From assembly GCA_024234815.1 (NCBI GenBank), contig JACKNO010000004.1, forward strand, positions 62,001 to 126,000: DNA of 64,000 nt, read 5' to 3'. The notes under the pieces are model-generated. The model was given only the letters and a program-made list of their open reading frames with translations, made no database searches and had not been told where the DNA came from. The translations under genes and the position numbers were made by a program. Source of the DNA: Pseudomonadales bacterium (GTDB taxonomy: Bacteria; Pseudomonadota; Gammaproteobacteria; Pseudomonadales; Halieaceae). Below, one piece after another: positions 17,152 to 25,233 of this stretch. Positions within the stretch are counted from its first letter, which is position 1. Each line of letters starts with the position of its first letter.

Positions 17152-18607
17152 CCGCTCCCAGAATCTGGTGGACAACAATCGATTGGTTGATGCCTTTCAT
17201 CTTTATTTCCCGGGTGGCGCCGGTGCTGAAAGTGCCCTGCAGGCTCTGCAGGGTGCTGTCGGACACCAGGATTTCACCGCCGGCGGTCTTGTCCTCGATA
17301 CGGGATGTCACGTTCATCGCATGGCCTACGAATCCGTACTTGCTGCGCCGCTCCGAGCCGATATTTCCGGCGATAACATCCCCGGTATTGAGCGCGATGC
17401 CGGTTCGTATCTCCGGCAGCCCCTCGGCCCGGTTGAGCACGTTGATAGCATCCATGGCGGCCTGCATGGCCAGGGCGCAGTCGACCGCCCGATTGGCGTC
17501 ATCGTCCCGTCGCTGCGGCGCGCCGAAGACCGCGAGAATCGCATCTCCGATAAACTCATCAATGGTGCCCTGGTGAGCCATGATGATGTCTGTCATCGCG
17601 CCCAGGTAGCGATTTATCAGGGTGACTACCTGGGCAGGGGCGAGGTTTTCACACAGTGTGGTGAAACCCCGGATATCTGACATCAGGATAGTTACCCGGC
17701 GCAGGTCGCCACCCAGTTCCAGCCCCTCGGGCCGCTCAAGGATGTCAGTGACGATTTCATCCGACAGGTAGCGGCCGAAGGTTGCACGGATGAACTTCTC
17801 GTTGCGTTCCAACTGCTCCCGGTACTGTTCCTCACGGTCATGCCAGCGCTTGCGCTCGATCCCGGCCTTTATGCGTGCCTGTAGCAGCACGGGGTTGAAT
17901 GGCTTGAACAGGTAATCGTCGGCGCCGGCCTCGATGCACTCGATAATGCCCTCCATATCCTGGCTGCCGGAGATCACGATGACCGGCGTGGCGCGCCATT
18001 CGGGGTGTTCCTTGATCCGGCGCAGGACCTCGTGGCCGTCCATGTCCGGCATCAGCAGGTCCAGCAGCACGACGTCGACATCGGTTTCCGCCAACGTAGA
18101 CAGGGCTTCGGCGCCGCTGGCCGCGGTAACCACGATGTGACCGCTGCGCGACAGGTAGCGCGCCACCAGTTCACGATTTTCCTGCAAATCGTCAACCGCC
18201 AGAATAAAACCGGGTTCGGACGTGATCGCCCGCTGCGGGGGTGAACTGTCAGCGGATGGCGTACCAGCCTCGGAATCTGCGGCCTGTGCCGCCTTCAGCA
18301 GGCGCAGCAGCGCCTCGTTGAGATCGGCAAACTCCGCCCCCAGGTCTTCGGTCAGCAGCTCGGCATAACCGCGAATCGCGGCCAGCGCGTTCATCAGGTC
18401 GTGCCTGCTGGCAACCGAGTCCGGGTCTTCCAGCATCTGTGCCAGGCGCCGCCCGCCCTCGAACATGCGAGCGAAGTCATCGGTGCTATCCGGGTTGAGC
18501 TGCGGTTGCGAACTGGCGAACAGCTCCCGCAATTCCGCCAATGAGCGCAGTAGCAACTCACTCCAAAGTGCAGGTGCCGGGCTGGTGCTGCTGATAGTCT
18601 CGGGCAA
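17144..18607 (-). CDS. Receiver-domain class III nucleotide cyclase
   Basis: Cytoplasmic protein of 487 residues. An N-terminal helical part has H69 in SRHDLMNALAAIRGYAELL, like a histidine-phosphotransfer or DHp helix. A receiver domain follows with D183 (LLDLLMPDMDG), then a coiled coil, then a class III cyclase with metal Asp D311 and D355 and transition-state N432 and R436. The purine-specifying positions are E351 and G425, not the usual bacterial Lys and Asp/Thr, so GTP is possible as substrate. The start is TTG with AAGGA at the right spacing. First gene of the kinase/receiver operon and divergent from a CRP-family gene. Confidence 0.87.
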   Translation of the reverse strand: MPETISSTSPAPALWSELLLRSLAELRELFASSQPQLNPDSTDDFARMFEGGRRLAQMLEDPDSVASRHDLMNALAAIRGYAELLTEDLGAEFADLNEALLRLLKAAQAADSEAGTPSADSSPPQRAITSEPGFILAVDDLQENRELVARYLSRSGHIVVTAASGAEALSTLAETDVDVVLLDLLMPDMDGHEVLRRIKEHPEWRATPVIVISGSQDMEGIIECIEAGADDYLFKPFNPVLLQARIKAGIERKRWHDREEQYREQLERNEKFIRATFGRYLSDEIVTDILERPEGLELGGDLRRVTILMSDIRGFTTLCENLAPAQVVTLINRYLGAMTDIIMAHQGTIDEFIGDAILAVFGAPQRRDDDANRAVDCALAMQAAMDAINVLNRAEGLPEIRTGIALNTGDVIAGNIGSERRSKYGFVGHAMNVTSRIEDKTAGGEILVSDSTLQSLQGTFSTGATREIKMKGINQSIVVHQILGADA

Positions 18608-18816
18608 GGGCGATCCTTGTGTGTCGCGGCCAGCCCAGAGTATAGCGAGGCTGGACGGGCTGTGGAAACGCTGTCGATTGGCGAAATTCCAGCTAAAGTA
18701 GATCTAGTTGGCGCAAATTTGATGCGATGGGTGCGTTTTCCCGAAACTTTGGGTTACTATTCTTTGCTGTATACTGACGTACTCGGGGTATGGCTTGCAA
18801 TGGGGTGGGTGCTTAG

Positions 18817-19464
18817 ATGTTACACAAGGTAGAAATCTTTCAAGGTCTGACACCGGAGGAGCTGGCCGCCCTGGAGGCCAGCAGCACGAGTCGGTCATTC
18901 CCCAAAAACACCGTTGTCATACACGAGAACGATCCGGCGGATTCGCTGTTCGTTATCGAAAGCGGCAAGGTCAAGGTGTACTGCAGCGACAAGAACGGCA
19001 AAGAGTTCATTATGAACACCCAGGGTGCCGGCGATTATTTCGGCGAGTTGGCCCTGCTGGACGATTCTGCCCGTTCCGCTTCCGTTCGCACGGTGGAGAA
19101 ATCGACCTTCTGCATTATCTACAAGGAAGATTTCAACCGGGTCCTGGATGAGCACCCCGGTATTGGCCGCAAACTGATCCGCAATCTCTCGCAGCGGGTA
19201 CGCAAGCTGACAGCAGACGTGAAGAGCCTGGCCCTGCAGGACGTGTACGGCCGCGTGGCCAATGTGCTGATGGATTTGTCCGAGGAGCGCGGCGACGGCA
19301 CTTTGTACATTCCGGAGAAGCTCACCCAGCAGGATATCGCCGACAGGGTCGGCGCCTCCCGCGAGATGGTGGCGCGTATTCTCAAGGACCTCACTATCGG
19401 GGAGTACATCCGTTTCGAGGGGCGCCACATCATTATCAACACCCGCTTGCCCGCGAAGTACTGA
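18817..19464 (+). CDS. Crp/Fnr-family transcriptional regulator
   Basis: Regulator of 215 residues. The N-terminal cyclic-nucleotide-binding beta-roll carries GDYFGELALLDDSARSASV, where GEL and the R-S-A triplet match the phosphate-binding cassette of cAMP/cGMP receptors. The C-terminal HTH is QQDIADRVGASREMVARIL. There is no N-terminal Cys cluster, so it is not FNR. It diverges from the cyclase gene, and a cyclase-receptor pair is the simplest reading. Confidence 0.88.
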   Translation: MLHKVEIFQGLTPEELAALEASSTSRSFPKNTVVIHENDPADSLFVIESGKVKVYCSDKNGKEFIMNTQGAGDYFGELALLDDSARSASVRTVEKSTFCIIYKEDFNRVLDEHPGIGRKLIRNLSQRVRKLTADVKSLALQDVYGRVANVLMDLSEERGDGTLYIPEKLTQQDIADRVGASREMVARILKDLTIGEYIRFEGRHIIINTRLPAKY

Positions 19465-19552
19465 TTTCGGCGGGAGCTTGTGATCTCAGCGACGGTCGCA
19501 CCAGCAGGTAATCCCTTCGCAGCTGCTGAGTTCTGGTCCCTTCCCGCGCTTC

Positions 19553-19754
19553 CCGGTCGGGAGAACCCTCACTCGGTTGATACCCCACGCCCTCGCGAGG
19601 CTTCTCCCGACCGGTAAACGCTGCATTCGCGAGTGAAACTCGGTTGGTTGTTCGATCTTTTACACCTTTTTGGCAGTAGCGATGCGAGCGGTCGCCGCCT
19701 GGGAGGTTTCCCGCCGAGGGCGTGGGGTATCAACCGAGCGGGGAACCTCCCAGG
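19553..19754. repeat. Paired hairpins sharing one loop sequence in opposite orientation
   Basis: Two hairpins fill the 367-bp gap between the convergent ends of the CRP-family gene and xseA; nothing else is seen there. Hairpin 1 has a perfect 13-bp stem (19553-19565 with 19602-19614). Hairpin 2 has a 17-bp stem with one mismatch (19698-19714 with 19738-19754). The stems are unrelated, but a 24-nt sequence in loop 1 (19572-19595) is the exact reverse complement of loop 2 (19715-19738). A role as a bidirectional terminator is possible, although no T runs follow. I do not recognise the family. Confidence 0.75.
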
Positions 19755-19831
19755 TGGCGGCTGCGCTCCCAAAGAATCAGGCCCGCTCAAAGAGCCCAAC
19801 TACAATCAATCCCTATCCGGATTGCGCACAT

Positions 19832-21193
19832 TCACTCCGACTTCGTAACCGTCAATTCCAGCGCTCCCCTGGCCAGTCTCGCTCGCACCTCGTCTCCGAT
19901 TGCCACCGCACTGGAGTCAGTCACCACTTTGCCCTCACGGTCGGTGATGATCGCGAAACCGCGCTGCAGGGTGCCCAGGGGGCTCAGGGAATCCAGCATC
20001 TGGGCCAGGTGGCCCAGGCGATCGCCGGCCAGTTGCAGACGCTGGTGCATGCCCGCGGTCAGCCGCTGCCGCAGGTGCTGGATCTCCGAATCCAGCTGGC
20101 GCAAGCGGGAGAGGGGAGAGCGGGCGTGGAGGCGGCTCTCCAGCAGGGTGAGTTCGCTCTGGCGGCGCCGCAGCAGGTTTTTCTGTGCCAGCACCAGGCG
20201 CTGTTCCAGCTCATCCAGGCGCTGCGAGTGTTCACGAAGTTGGGCGCCGGGGTGTTTGAGGCGGCGCCGCAGGTGGTCCAGCTGGGTTCCGGCCTGGTGC
20301 AGCCGGCTCCGGATCAGGCGCGCCAGGCTGGTTTCAAGCGTTTGCAACCGCTGTCGCCACTGTCGCTGGTCCGGACTCAGCAGCTCCGCTGCCGCCGAAG
20401 GGGTTGCCGCCCGCTGGTCGGCGACCATGTCAGCGATGGTGAAATCCACCTCGTGGCCGACGGCCGCGACAACAGGGAGTTCGCTGGCCGCGATGGCGCG
20501 GGCGACTATCTCCTCGTTAAACGCCCACAAATCCTCCAGTGAGCCGCCCCCACGACCCACGATCAGCGCGTCCAGCTGTACCTTGCCCTCGATTTGCCAG
20601 CGATTGGCGCGCTCGATTGCAGCGGCGATTTCCCGGGCGGCGCCGTCGCCCTGCACCGCAACCGGGAACACATCTACCGCTATACCCGGGCAGCGCCGCC
20701 GCAGTACCGTGAGGATGTCGTGAATCGCCGCTCCGGTCGGGGAGGTCACCACCCCCAGCCGGGAAACGCTTGCGGGCAGTGCCTTTTTGCGCGCGGGATC
20801 AAACAGTCCCTCGGCCAGCAGCCGTGCCTTGAGTTTTTCGAAGGCGGCCTGCAGGGCGCCTGCGCCGGCCTGCTCCAGGTGTTCCACAATCAGCTGGAAC
20901 TCGCCGCGGCCCTCGTATAGCGATACCCGGCAACGCAGGCGGATATGATCGCCATTGGCGGGGGTAAACCTGAGCCGTTGGTTGCGGTTGCGGAACATGG
21001 CACAGCGCACCTGCGCGCCGCCATCCTTGAGCGAGAAATACCAGTGGCCAGAAGAGGGGACGACAAAGTTGCTCACCTCGCCCTCTACCCAGACAAAATC
21101 AAAATGGCTTTCCAGCAGCATTCTCGCCTGGCGGTTGAGTTGGCTGACCGTGAGGCTGGGTGGCTGGGCCTGGGTGTTGAACGGGTTGGACAT
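19832..21193 (-). CDS. xseA: Exodeoxyribonuclease VII large subunit
   Basis: Large subunit of the ssDNA nuclease ExoVII, 453 residues. The N-terminal OB fold shows VWVEGEVSNFVVPSSGHWYFSLKD, and the catalytic part has GVVTSPTGAAIHDIL and LIVGRGGGSLEDLWAFN, then AVGHEVDFTIAD and a long coiled coil. ATG 21193 (MSNPFNTQ) fits the family N terminus; an upstream ATG at 21232 would overlap the guaB promoter. Neither has a good Shine-Dalgarno. Confidence 0.95.
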   Translation of the reverse strand: MSNPFNTQAQPPSLTVSQLNRQARMLLESHFDFVWVEGEVSNFVVPSSGHWYFSLKDGGAQVRCAMFRNRNQRLRFTPANGDHIRLRCRVSLYEGRGEFQLIVEHLEQAGAGALQAAFEKLKARLLAEGLFDPARKKALPASVSRLGVVTSPTGAAIHDILTVLRRRCPGIAVDVFPVAVQGDGAAREIAAAIERANRWQIEGKVQLDALIVGRGGGSLEDLWAFNEEIVARAIAASELPVVAAVGHEVDFTIADMVADQRAATPSAAAELLSPDQRQWRQRLQTLETSLARLIRSRLHQAGTQLDHLRRRLKHPGAQLREHSQRLDELEQRLVLAQKNLLRRRQSELTLLESRLHARSPLSRLRQLDSEIQHLRQRLTAGMHQRLQLAGDRLGHLAQMLDSLSPLGTLQRGFAIITDREGKVVTDSSAVAIGDEVRARLARGALELTVTKSE

Positions 21194-21209
21194 TGAGAGG
21201 GAACTTTTG

Positions 21210-21239
21210 TTTACCTGGACTAAGCCGGGCATTTATAAT
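21210..21239 (+). promoter_or_regulatory. Candidate guaB promoter
   Basis: TTTACC (21210-21215) and a perfect TATAAT (21234-21239) are 18 bp apart, 39 bp before the guaB start. It lies in the xseA-guaB divergent gap and supports the shorter xseA start. Confidence 0.6.
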
Positions 21240-21278
21240 TGCACGTTTAACTCAATGCCGCCAGCCGGAGATCTGACC

Positions 21279-22748
21279 ATGCTGCGTATCGCAGAGGAAG
21301 CCCTCACTTTTGACGATGTTCTGCTCCTGCCCGGTTACTCCGAGGTGGTTGCGACGCAGGTGTCGCTGAAAACCCGGCTGTCGCGTGGAATTGAACTCCA
21401 TATCCCGCTGGTTTCGGCCGCGATGGATACGGTGACGGAGTACCGCCTGGCAATCGCAATGGCCCAGGAGGGCGGCATCGGCATCATTCACAAGAGTATG
21501 ACCATCGCCGAGCAGGCCGAGCAGGTTCGCAAGGTCAAAAAATTCGAAAGCGGCGTGGTCAAGGACCCCATTACCATCCAGCAGTCCGCGACCATCGCCG
21601 AGCTGAAGGAGTTGACCAGTGCCCACGGTATATCCGGTGTACCGGTGCTCAATGGCAAGGACCTGGTGGGCATTGTGACCCGGCGTGACGTGCGTTTTGA
21701 GTCCAGCCCCGAGAAGCTTGTCTCCGCCATCATGACCCCGCGGGACAAACTGGTCACGGTGAAGGAAGGCGCGAGTTCAACGGAGGTACAGCGTTTGCTG
21801 CACCAGCACAGGATAGAGAAGATTCTGGTGGTCAATGACAATTTCGACCTGTGCGGCATGATTACCGTCAAGGATTTCGACAAGGCCGAGAGTTTCCCGT
21901 TGGCCTGTAAGGATTCCTACGGCCAGTTGCGGGTGGGCGCCTCAGTGGGTACCAGTCCCGACACGGACGAGCGGGTCGAGGCACTGGTCCGCGCCGGTGT
22001 GGACGTATTGGTGGTGGACACCGCACACGGCCATTCCCGCAATGTGATCCAGCGCGTGAAGATGATCAAGGCGGACTATCCCTCCATGCAGGTTATCGGC
22101 GGTAATATCGCCACCGGTGCCGCTGCGAAAGCGCTGGCGGAGGCCGGAGTGGACGGCGTCAAGGTTGGCATCGGTCCCGGATCGATTTGTACCACTCGCA
22201 TTGTCACCGGCACCGGAGTGCCGCAGATTACCGCTATTGCCAATGTTACCGCGGCACTCAAGGGCACCGACATTCCGCTGATCGCCGATGGCGGCATCCG
22301 TTTCTCCGGGGATATAGCCAAAGCCATTGTCGCCGGCGCCCACGCGGTCATGATGGGCAGCATGTTTGCCGGAACCGAGGAGGCGCCGGGGGAGGTTGAG
22401 CTGTACCAGGGGCGTACCTATAAAGCCTACCGCGGTATGGGCTCGCTGGGAGCGATGTCCCGAACCCAGGGGTCTTCGGACCGCTATTTCCAGGATGCCA
22501 GTAAAGGCGCCGAGAAACTGGTGCCAGAGGGCATAGAAGGCCGCGTGCCATACAAAGGGCCGGTGTCAGCTATCATTCAGCAGTTGATGGGCGGCGTGCG
22601 CTCAGCCATGGGCTACACAGGCAGCCCCGATATGGATGTCATGCGGACGGTACCCGAGTTCGTGCGGGTTACCGCGGCCGGAATGTCCGAAAGCCATGTG
22701 CACGATGTCTCGATTACCAAGGAAGCGCCCAATTACCCGGTGCGCTAG
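21279..22748 (+). CDS. guaB: IMP dehydrogenase
   Basis: Oxidises IMP to XMP with NAD, the committed step to guanine nucleotides. It is 489 residues with the (beta/alpha)8 barrel interrupted by two CBS domains (about residues 95-205). Catalytic C304 sits in GPGSICTTRIVTG, and the mobile flap segment is YRGMGSLGAM. The frame stays open upstream, but MLRIAEEALTFDDVLLLPGYS and GGAG at 21267-21270 fix the start. It is followed at 21 nt by guaA. Confidence 0.97.
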   Translation: MLRIAEEALTFDDVLLLPGYSEVVATQVSLKTRLSRGIELHIPLVSAAMDTVTEYRLAIAMAQEGGIGIIHKSMTIAEQAEQVRKVKKFESGVVKDPITIQQSATIAELKELTSAHGISGVPVLNGKDLVGIVTRRDVRFESSPEKLVSAIMTPRDKLVTVKEGASSTEVQRLLHQHRIEKILVVNDNFDLCGMITVKDFDKAESFPLACKDSYGQLRVGASVGTSPDTDERVEALVRAGVDVLVVDTAHGHSRNVIQRVKMIKADYPSMQVIGGNIATGAAAKALAEAGVDGVKVGIGPGSICTTRIVTGTGVPQITAIANVTAALKGTDIPLIADGGIRFSGDIAKAIVAGAHAVMMGSMFAGTEEAPGEVELYQGRTYKAYRGMGSLGAMSRTQGSSDRYFQDASKGAEKLVPEGIEGRVPYKGPVSAIIQQLMGGVRSAMGYTGSPDMDVMRTVPEFVRVTAAGMSESHVHDVSITKEAPNYPVR

Positions 22749-22769
22749 ACCCCCTGACCAGGAACACCC

Positions 22770-24347
22770 ATGCGCGCAGATATACACGCCCAGAAAATCC
22801 TTATTCTCGATTTCGGCTCACAGTACACCCAGCTGATCGCACGCCGTGTGCGGGAGGTTGGCGTATACAGCGAAATTCGCGCCTTCGATACGACGGAGGA
22901 GGAGATACGCGCGTTCGATCCGAAGGGCATAATTCTGTCGGGCGGGCCGGAATCAGTCGCCGCGGCGGCCTCGCCGCGCGCACCCGCGTGCGTTTTTGAA
23001 CTCGGGGTACCGGTGTTGGGCATTTGCTACGGTATGCAGACCATGGCCGAACAGTTCGGTGGCAAGGTCGCCAGCTCGAACGTGAGCGAATTCGGCTATG
23101 CCCAGATCAAACTGCATTTCAATGGCGGCCTGCTGCACGATATTCGCGATCATTTCGACGACCAGGGGAATGGCCTGCTGGATGTCTGGATGAGCCATGG
23201 CGACAAGGTCGTGGGGCTGCCGGAAGAGTTCGAGCTTATCGCCAGTACCGAGAGTTGTCCCATTGCCGGCATGGCTCACCGCAGCAAACCTTTTTACGGG
23301 ATACAGTTCCATCCGGAAGTGACCCATACCCTTCAGGGCAAGCGTATTTTCGAGCATTTTGCGCTGGAACTCTGCGCCTGCGAGGCGCTCTGGACGGCGG
23401 CAAATATCGTCGAGGATGCCATCGAGCGGGTGCAGGCTACAGTAGGTGCCGACAAGGTGCTGCTGGGCCTGTCGGGCGGCGTGGACTCCTCGGTGGTGGC
23501 CGCGCTGCTGCATCGCGCAATCGGCGAGCAACTTACCTGTGTGTTTGTCGACAACGGGCTGTTGCGATTGCGGGAAGGGGACCAGGTGATGGAGATGTTC
23601 GCTCGCAACATGGGAGTGAAGGTCATACGTTGCGATCGTGAAGACATGTTCCTGGGCCGGCTGAAAGGTGTCGCTGACCCGGAGCAGAAGCGCAAGATCA
23701 TCGGCAACACCTTTATCGAGGTCTTCGATGAAGAGGCCGCGCGCCTGCAGGATGTCAAATGGCTGGCCCAGGGTACAATTTACCCGGACGTGATCGAATC
23801 CGCCGGCGCCAAAACGGGCAAGGCCCACGTGATCAAGTCACACCACAATGTGGGCGGCCTGCCGGACGATATGAGCTTCGAACTGGTGGAGCCCCTGCGT
23901 GAGTTATTCAAGGATGAAGTGCGCAAGATCGGTCTGGAACTCGGCCTGCCCTACGATATGGTTTACCGACACCCATTTCCCGGCCCTGGCCTGGGTGTGC
24001 GTATCCTGGGTGAAGTGAAAAAGGAATATGCAGATCTGCTGCGTGAAGCGGATGCGATCTTTATCGAGGAACTGCACCGGGAAGGCTGGTACCAGAAGAC
24101 CGCCCAGGCCTTCGCCGTTTTCCTGCCGGTGAAGTCCGTTGGAGTGGTGGGTGACGCCCGGCGCTACGAATACGTGATTACGCTGCGCGCTGTGGAAACC
24201 ATTGATTTCATGACCGCGCGCTGGGCGCACCTGCCCTATGAGCTGTTGGGGAAAGTATCGAACCGCATTATCAATGAAATTTCGGGCGTATCCCGGGTGA
24301 CCTACGATATCAGCAGCAAGCCGCCAGCCACCATTGAGTGGGAGTGA
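22770..24347 (+). CDS. guaA: GMP synthase (glutamine-hydrolysing)
   Basis: Aminates XMP to GMP, 525 residues. The N-terminal class I amidotransferase has nucleophile C86 (GICYGMQTM) and the His/Glu pair in FHPEVTHT. The ATP-pyrophosphatase P-loop is LSGGVDSSVVAALL. The C-terminal dimerisation domain ends KPPATIEWE. This conserved 3' end is a known chromosomal attachment site for integrative elements, and here an accessory island begins immediately downstream. Confidence 0.97.
   Translation: MRADIHAQKILILDFGSQYTQLIARRVREVGVYSEIRAFDTTEEEIRAFDPKGIILSGGPESVAAAASPRAPACVFELGVPVLGICYGMQTMAEQFGGKVASSNVSEFGYAQIKLHFNGGLLHDIRDHFDDQGNGLLDVWMSHGDKVVGLPEEFELIASTESCPIAGMAHRSKPFYGIQFHPEVTHTLQGKRIFEHFALELCACEALWTAANIVEDAIERVQATVGADKVLLGLSGGVDSSVVAALLHRAIGEQLTCVFVDNGLLRLREGDQVMEMFARNMGVKVIRCDREDMFLGRLKGVADPEQKRKIIGNTFIEVFDEEAARLQDVKWLAQGTIYPDVIESAGAKTGKAHVIKSHHNVGGLPDDMSFELVEPLRELFKDEVRKIGLELGLPYDMVYRHPFPGPGLGVRILGEVKKEYADLLREADAIFIEELHREGWYQKTAQAFAVFLPVKSVGVVGDARRYEYVITLRAVETIDFMTARWAHLPYELLGKVSNRIINEISGVSRVTYDISSKPPATIEWE
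24333..24347 (+). other. guaA 3' end, presumed left attachment site of the island
   Basis: The last 15 bases of guaA (ATTGAGTGGGAGTGA) resemble a second copy at 41158-41172 in the same orientation. The 8-base core GAGTGGGA is identical. Duplication of this end is what integration at guaA would leave. No integrase gene is visible in between. Confidence 0.45.
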
Positions 24348-24684
24348 CCGGATTTCGTAAAGTATTGAAATATAAATATAAAATTGGCTCAATTGATAAT
24401 ACAAACTGCATCATCAATGGTATTTTTCATAGTATTACTCGGGGGTCGCAAGGCAAAAACCAACGATACCAAGAGTGGCAGAATGGCGCTGTGATGGTAT
24501 CGAGGGTGCCCGACTGAGCCGATAGCTCGATGACCGACCTAAGAGCCACAGAGTTCAACACAGTTGTTCAGGCATAGGTAAAATAAAAGGGCTGTCGTGA
24601 GAAAATCATCTCATGAATGCGAATGATTAGGCCTGAAAATACCGAGGGTTGTCAGTCTATGGTACCGAATGCCTGCCTATATCA

Positions 24685-24993
24685 GTGATCCTGCCCTTCA
24701 CGGCTCACCCCAGTCTGCAGGGAGAAGCCGCTGGCCTTGGCCACCCGTTCCAGCCCGAGGTCTGGTCGGTCCAGCGGTCGGATGGTGCGGATCATGAAAG
24801 CCTTGCGACCCTGTTGCGGGCCGACCGCGATCCGGTAGGAGACGGAACTGCCCAGAATCTGCGGCAGGGTCCGCCCCTCTTTATGGGTGTGGCATCGGTG
24901 TCGTCTGCGGGGTCGAGATCACCCGGTAAATGATGCGCAGAACCTTACCCACCGCATGGGGATGGGCAGCGACCAGGTACCGTAGAGGGCTGT
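24685..24993 (-). pseudogene. Decayed IS91-family transposase fragment
   Basis: On the minus strand one frame reads SPLRYLVAAHPHAVGKVLRI and continues IYRVISTPQ. A second frame further on reads LGSSVSYRIAVGPQQGRKAF, then MIRTIRPLDRPDLGLERVAK and ASGFSLQTGVSREGQ. From memory these are two separate blocks of the HUH-type IS91/IS801 transposase. They are closer together than in an intact gene and in different frames, so the copy is internally deleted and frameshifted. The assignment rests on recalled family motifs. Confidence 0.6.
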
Positions 24994-25090
24994 GTTCCTG
25001 TCTCGGTTGGAAATAAGCGCCAAGTACTTTCCCATTTACGCCAATTCAATCAATTGTGATCGGGAATCGTACAGTACTGTCATGTCACGC

Positions 25091-25120
25091 TTGACCTTTT
25101 TGTTAGAGCCGAGTGATACT
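25091..25120 (+). promoter_or_regulatory. Candidate promoter of the giant-protein/toxin operon
   Basis: TTGACC (25091-25096) and GATACT (25115-25120) have an 18-bp spacer, about 114 bp before the start at 25234. It is the only convincing promoter seen ahead of this operon. Confidence 0.45.
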
Positions 25121-25233
25121 CTCGCCACTCGATTTGATTCTTTTCCAAAGTTGTTGACGCTGCGATATCACTTTGGAAATTCGCAAATAATAATGCATAA
25201 AAGTTGATGTGCAGTAAAACAAGGACGTTCTAC

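Larger units (their letters stand above)
24348..25233. other. 886-bp gap after guaA: AT-rich flank, transposase remnant, promoter region
   Basis: No intact gene is visible. The first ~100 bp are AT-rich and include ATGGTATTTTTCATAGTATT (24417-24436), which recurs with 2 mismatches at 41081-41100. 24450-24680 shows nothing I recognise. 24685-24993 holds a transposase fragment on the minus strand, and 25091-25120 a promoter candidate for the giant gene. Confidence 0.6.

Noticed and set aside
24649..24933. Plus-strand 94-codon frame downstream of guaA
   Set aside because: It is antisense to the transposase remnant, which explains the sequence better.
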